A stretch of DNA of 64,000 bases from Bacteroidia bacterium (lineage in GTDB: Bacteria > Bacteroidota > Bacteroidia > SpSt-205). Location: contig BPGW01000006.1 in assembly GCA_026003235.1 (NCBI GenBank), forward strand, positions 102,208-166,207, read 5' to 3'. The notes beneath the pieces are model-generated. The model ran no database searches, had not been told where the DNA came from, and saw only the letters and a program-made list of their open reading frames with translations. Shown here piece after piece: positions 61,116-64,000 of this stretch (the first letter of the stretch is position 1; each line of letters starts with the position of its first letter). A program made the position numbers and the translations under genes.

Positions 61116-61306
61116 TAGGCTTCTTCGTCGTCTTCGGTGCGCAGGACCTTTTTGCCCCGGTAGTACCCGCTCACCAGGTTCACGCGGTGTAGCAGCGTCG
61201 GCTCCCCACTTTGTGGGTCTATGTAGTAAGCGGGCGTCGGAAGCTTGTGGTGGGTACGGCGTTTGTCCCGGCGGCTTTTTGAGTGTTTTCGCTTGGGGTT
61301 GGCCAT
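61115..61306 (-). CDS. rpmF: Large-subunit ribosomal protein L32
   Basis: A 63-residue ribosomal protein: MANPKRKHSKSRRDKRRTHH, then LPTPAYYIDPQSGEP and YYRGKKVLRTEDDEEA. The zinc-binding CxxC pairs of some L32 forms are absent, as is usual in Bacteroidota (C-minus form). First gene of the rpmF-plsX-fabH unit, with a clear promoter box. Confidence 0.93.
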   Translation of the reverse strand: MANPKRKHSKSRRDKRRTHHKLPTPAYYIDPQSGEPTLLHRVNLVSGYYRGKKVLRTEDDEEA

Positions 61307-61313
61307 AGTGGCG

Positions 61314-61321
61314 CAAAGGTA
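61314..61321 (-). promoter_or_regulatory. TAnnTTTG promoter box of rpmF-plsX-fabH
   Basis: Minus strand reads TACCTTTG, seven bases before the ATG at 61306. Confidence 0.75.
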
Positions 61322-61397
61322 CGCAAACCCACCAAACCCACCCACCCCTCTCATACGACACCGATAGGTCTCTAAACCAGGCGAGGAGAATTTTTTG

Positions 61398-61405
61398 TAG
61401 TTTTG
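61398..61405 (+). promoter_or_regulatory. TAnnTTTG promoter box of surface fibre 1
   Basis: TAGTTTTG ends five bases before the ATG at 61411. Confidence 0.72.
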
Positions 61406-61410
61406 TATGT

Positions 61411-62992
61411 ATGACAACCCTACGTACTTCTCTGGTAGCGCTTGAGACCTTGAGCTTGCTTGCCTGGGCGCAGAATGTGGGTATCGGCACGGCCAGTCCT
61501 ACACATCGGTTGCATGTAGCTGGTTCAGGTAGATTGGATGATATGCTGGAAATCATGAGGCCTCCGAGTGGTATGGGGGACCCGAATGCCAGTATTCTGA
61601 ACATGCACAACCCTGCTACGGGCAACTTCTGGCATCTAACGGTTCGGGCGGGGGATAATGACAAGCTTCAGTGGCACAGGTGGGACGGCACCTCCTGGCT
61701 GCATGTGATGACCCTTACCTTGGATGGTAATGTAGGCATTGGAACCCCTAATCCCCTTACAGTGCTGTCGATAACCCCTACCAGCACGGGTCCTAAGATC
61801 ACCCTCTGGGATGGGAACAGTTCCACGGATCACTACGGTTTTACCATCAGTGCTGGGGAATTGGACTATCATGCGAATGGGAGGCATGTTTTCAAGTATG
61901 GGGGCAAAGCGTCGGGTACCGGGACGGAGTTGCTGATACTGGAAGCACCGGGCAATTCGGCGCCGGCGTGGAGCCTCTACCGGGGAGGGGGTAATCAGCG
62001 GGGCTTGTGTGCAGTGGACCTTCAGAGCAGCCGTTTATGGGCCACACAGGTGGCTTCGGGCGATTATGCCGTCATCGGCGGGGGAATAAGGAACACCGCC
62101 AGCGGCTTCTACAGCATGGTCGGCGGGGGAAATACCAACATCGCCAGCAACTCGGGCAGCACGGTTGGCGGTGGTTATGGAAATACGGCTTCCGGTCTAT
62201 ACAGCACGATCAGCGGAGGTATAAATAATTCCGCAAGCGGTTATGGTAGCATGGTCTGTGGGGGGGGAAAACAACTCTGCCTCGGGCTCGTCCAGTGTAG
62301 TCCTCGGTGGAACAAATAACACTGCTAATGGAAATTCCAACCTCGTTTTTGGGTGGGGTGTAGTCCCCTCGGTCAATGAGCCTTACCGTGTGTACTTTTT
62401 CGGGCCGACCAGCTCGGGAGCTGGTAATTCTGGCTTTCTCGTCCTCAACCGCCTGGACGGCGACTACCCCATCCACGTGGGCACCAATAACACCAACGGC
62501 AACGGCGCATACCTTACGACCGGCGGTACCTGGACAAACAGCTCCTCGCGCAGCTTCAAGGAGCGGTTTGTGCAGCAGCGCCCGGCGGAGGTGCTGGAAA
62601 AGATCCGGCAGCTGCCCGTGGAGGGCTACTACTACAAGGGCACCCAGGAGTACCACATCACGCCGATGGCGGAGGATTTTTACCGGCTTTTCCGCACGGG
62701 GGTGCATGAGATCATAGAGACGGACTCTACGGGGCAGCTTGTGCGCCGCCCGAACCCAGACGTAGACAAGTACCTCGCTGCGTCGGACATCGCAGGAGTA
62801 GCGCTGCTGGGCATCCAAGCGCTGGCCGAGGAAAACGACGCCCTTAAAGCCGAAATCTCTCAGCTAAAATCCGAGAACGAGCGCCTCAAAGCTCTGATCA
62901 GCACCTTACAGGCCCAGCAAGGAGTTCTGCAGGTTCGTCTCAGTCAGTTGGAAGCTGGTTTAGGTCAGCGGGCCTATGTTCCTCAGCGCTAA
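61411..62992 (+). CDS. Surface fibre with YadA-like head and S74-type chaperone end (one frameshift)
   Basis: About 526 residues after removing one extra G in the run at 62260-62267. Signal-like N-terminus (LVALETLSLLAWAQ) and NVGIGTASPTHRLHV, a phage-tail-fibre-like repeat seen again as NVGIGTPNPLTVLSI. Six repeats of the GGGxxNTASGxYSxV type (about 62080-62345) should form a left-handed helix. The end has SSSRSFKERFVQQRPAEVLE and PVEGYYYKGTQEYHITPMAE, like the intramolecular chaperone of endosialidase (Peptidase_S74), then a coiled coil (LKAEISQLKSENERLKAL). Likely a trimeric adhesin or fibre. No phage genes surround it. Confidence 0.8.
62080..62345 (+). repeat. YadA-like head repeats in fibre 1
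   Basis: About six tandem units of 14 to 15 codons, each GG-x-x-N-x-A-S-x-x-x-S-x-V-like, for example GGGYGNTASGLYSTI and GGINNSASGYGSMV. The poly-G within one unit carries the frameshift. Confidence 0.78.
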
Positions 62993-63150
62993 ACTTGGGG
63001 GTCTTAGACGCTCGTCCAGTGCGGAGGTCCCCCATTTCAGGCGCCTCCGAGCTTGTGCATTAGGGACGAGGCTTTAGAGCTTACTCATTCGTCATTTTGG
63101 GAGAGAAGCCCCTACTCTACCCCCCTTGACAAAGTATAGGGGACTCTATG
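62993..63150 (+). other. Longest non-coding gap
   Basis: Between the two fibre genes. A loose inverted repeat (TGGGGG at about 62997 and CCCCCA at about 63030) could be a weak terminator. TTGAC at 63126 lies 22 bases upstream of the next promoter box and could be its -33 element. I see no coding or RNA gene here. Confidence 0.4.
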
Positions 63151-63158
63151 TAAGTTTG
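63151..63158 (+). promoter_or_regulatory. TAnnTTTG promoter box of surface fibre 2
   Basis: TAAGTTTG ends five bases before the ATG at 63164; a TTG at 63126-63128 may be the -33 part. Confidence 0.72.
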
Positions 63159-63163
63159 TAGCT

Positions 63164-64000
63164 ATGGAACGCTTGGTCAAGACAGCGGTAGCCCTTTGGG
63201 CTGTAGGCTTGCTGGTATGGGCGCAGCATGTCGGCATTGGGACGGCGACGCCTGGCAGTCGGCTCAGTGTATCGGGCGGCCTCAGCGTAGGGGCCGGGTA
63301 TGCGGGCACGGCTGCGCCGGCTAATGGTGCCATCATACAGGGGATTGTCGGCATTGCAACGAGCACGCCGGCCAGCCAGCTTAGCGTCTCTGGTAATCTC
63401 AGTGTAGGTGTGGGCTATGCTAGTACGCTTGCGCCGACGAATGGTGCTATCATACAGGGGAATGTGGGGATTGGGACGACCAATCCGCTTTCGCCTTTAT
63501 CTATAACTCCTACTAGTGTGGGGCCCAAAATCACGCTATGGGACGGGGGCAGTGCGACGGATCACTACGGCTTCACCATCAGTCCTGCGGAATTGGACTA
63601 TCATTCGCGGGGGAGGCATGTCTTCAAGCATGGGGGGAAGGCGTCTAATAGCGGGACAGATCTGCTTATATTGGAAGCCCCAGGGACTACTGGACCGGGG
63701 TGGAGCATACACCGCGGGGGAGGTAATACACGCGGTCTATATGCGGTGGATTTGCAGATTGCCCGCGGGTTTGCTACGGATGTGGCTTCGGGGAACTATG
63801 CAACGATTGGCGGGGGCGAGGGGAACATGGCCAGCGGCAATTACAGCACGGTCGCCGGGGGGTGAGGATAATCGCGCCCAAGACGATTATGCTACAGTCT
63901 GCGGCGGTTTTTACAACAGAGTCCTCGAGGACGTATCTGTCATCTGTGGGGGCAATGAGAATTTAATTACAGCCCGCGGTAGTGTAATCTGTGGGGGCTG
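63164..64000 (+). CDS. Surface fibre 2, paralogue (partial, one frameshift)
   Basis: Runs off the right edge. It starts with a signal-like WAVGLLVWAQHVGIGTATPG and closely parallels fibre 1 over TPTSVGPKITLWDG, DHYGFTISPAELDYHSRGRH, LLILEAPGTTGPGW and the head repeats (GGGEGNMASGNYSTV). One extra G in the run at 63857-63862 produces an early stop; after removing it the frame stays open to 64000 with NENLITARGSVICGG. The C-terminal chaperone region, if any, is outside. An internal duplication lies near its N-terminus. Confidence 0.78.
63258..63475 (+). repeat. Internal duplication near the N-terminus of fibre 2
   Basis: Two copies, about 63258-63350 and 63379-63475, both encoding a LSVSGxLSVGxGYAxT segment followed by APxNGAIIQGxVGI. 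The DNA is also similar, so the duplication is probably recent. Confidence 0.75.

Noticed and set aside
62080..62345. CRISPR-like or tandem DNA repeat array
   Set aside because: The periodicity is the codon-level echo of YadA-like head repeats; repeat units vary in sequence and there are no spacers.
61411..64000. Prophage tail-fibre region
   Set aside because: Neighbours are rpmF, plsX and fabH, each fibre has its own host-type promoter and a signal-like N-terminus, and no other phage gene is seen up to the window edge.

Overview
The window comes from a GC-rich, very gene-dense member of the Bacteroidota. Three things point there: (i) the Bacteroidota sigma-factor box TAnnTTTG (typically TACCTTTG) precedes many genes, with no Shine-Dalgarno sequences; (ii) gliding/type IX secretion genes (gldB, gldH) and Por-tail-like C-termini are present; (iii) lineage-typical families and neighbourhoods occur (PUR/DUF3276, DUF1599, DUF1684, DUF4270 after a one-domain GT5, STAS next to rnz, xerD divergent from aroQ, LytS-type kinase). 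Gaps between genes are tiny, many genes overlap at start/stop, and no gene-free stretch exceeds about 170 bases. No rRNA, tRNA, CRISPR or insertion sequence was seen.

Layout. 1-3862: a GT4 glycosyltransferase running off the left edge, divergent from transaldolase, cinA and hldD. 3904-7339: menaquinone-type succinate dehydrogenase sdhCAB. 7361-11936: aspS, a small conserved protein, a PhnP-like metallo-beta-lactamase fold enzyme, a PH-like protein and a membrane metallophosphoesterase. 11953-19493: a signalling island with cheR, cheB, a PEBP protein, a PAS/GAF/PP2C phosphatase (SiaA-like), two tandem siaB-siaC pairs and two membrane coiled-coil proteins. 19496-26287: secreted protein, 3-hydroxybutyryl-CoA dehydrogenase, hydrolase, STAS protein with a Glu/Asp/Trp tail, rnz, yhhQ, DUF1599, then xerD/aroQ. 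26221-34340 (minus): a surface cluster with an FG-GAP/OmpA protein, GT2, a vWA membrane protein, gldB and a tandem Wzz-like protein. 34417-44531: PUR protein, LytS-type kinase, pyk, engB, DUF1684, metF, algH, yggS, an aminotransferase and nuoI. 44589-49435: nucleotide-sugar dehydrogenase plus aminotransferase, a sodium:solute symporter, a CoA-transferase family enzyme. 49425-56281 (minus): Por-tail-like protein, gldH, aminopeptidase P, ccmF, fused E1 dehydrogenase. 56321-61306: GT5 domain, DUF4270, lipoprotein, fabH-plsX-rpmF. 61411-64000: two paralogous surface fibres with YadA-like head repeats; the first ends in an S74-type chaperone domain.

Two window-wide features matter to any user. First, 26 single-base indels interrupt otherwise intact genes; 25 are one extra base in a run of identical bases (2 to 9 long) and one is a missing base. 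They hit housekeeping genes and cluster in gldB, so they look like assembly or sequencing errors. I give the corrected gene extents; removing the indels leaves every complete gene a whole number of codons. Second, in 22 genes the TAnnTTTG box ends only 4-8 bases before the start codon, which predicts leaderless mRNAs and lets several GTG starts be chosen.

The best candidate for an undescribed system is the signalling island at 11953-19493. One of its two SiaB kinases has lost the ATP-binding motifs, both SiaC copies keep the phospho-threonine motif, and no SiaD cyclase is present. Instead two membrane-anchored coiled-coil proteins follow, which may be the output.
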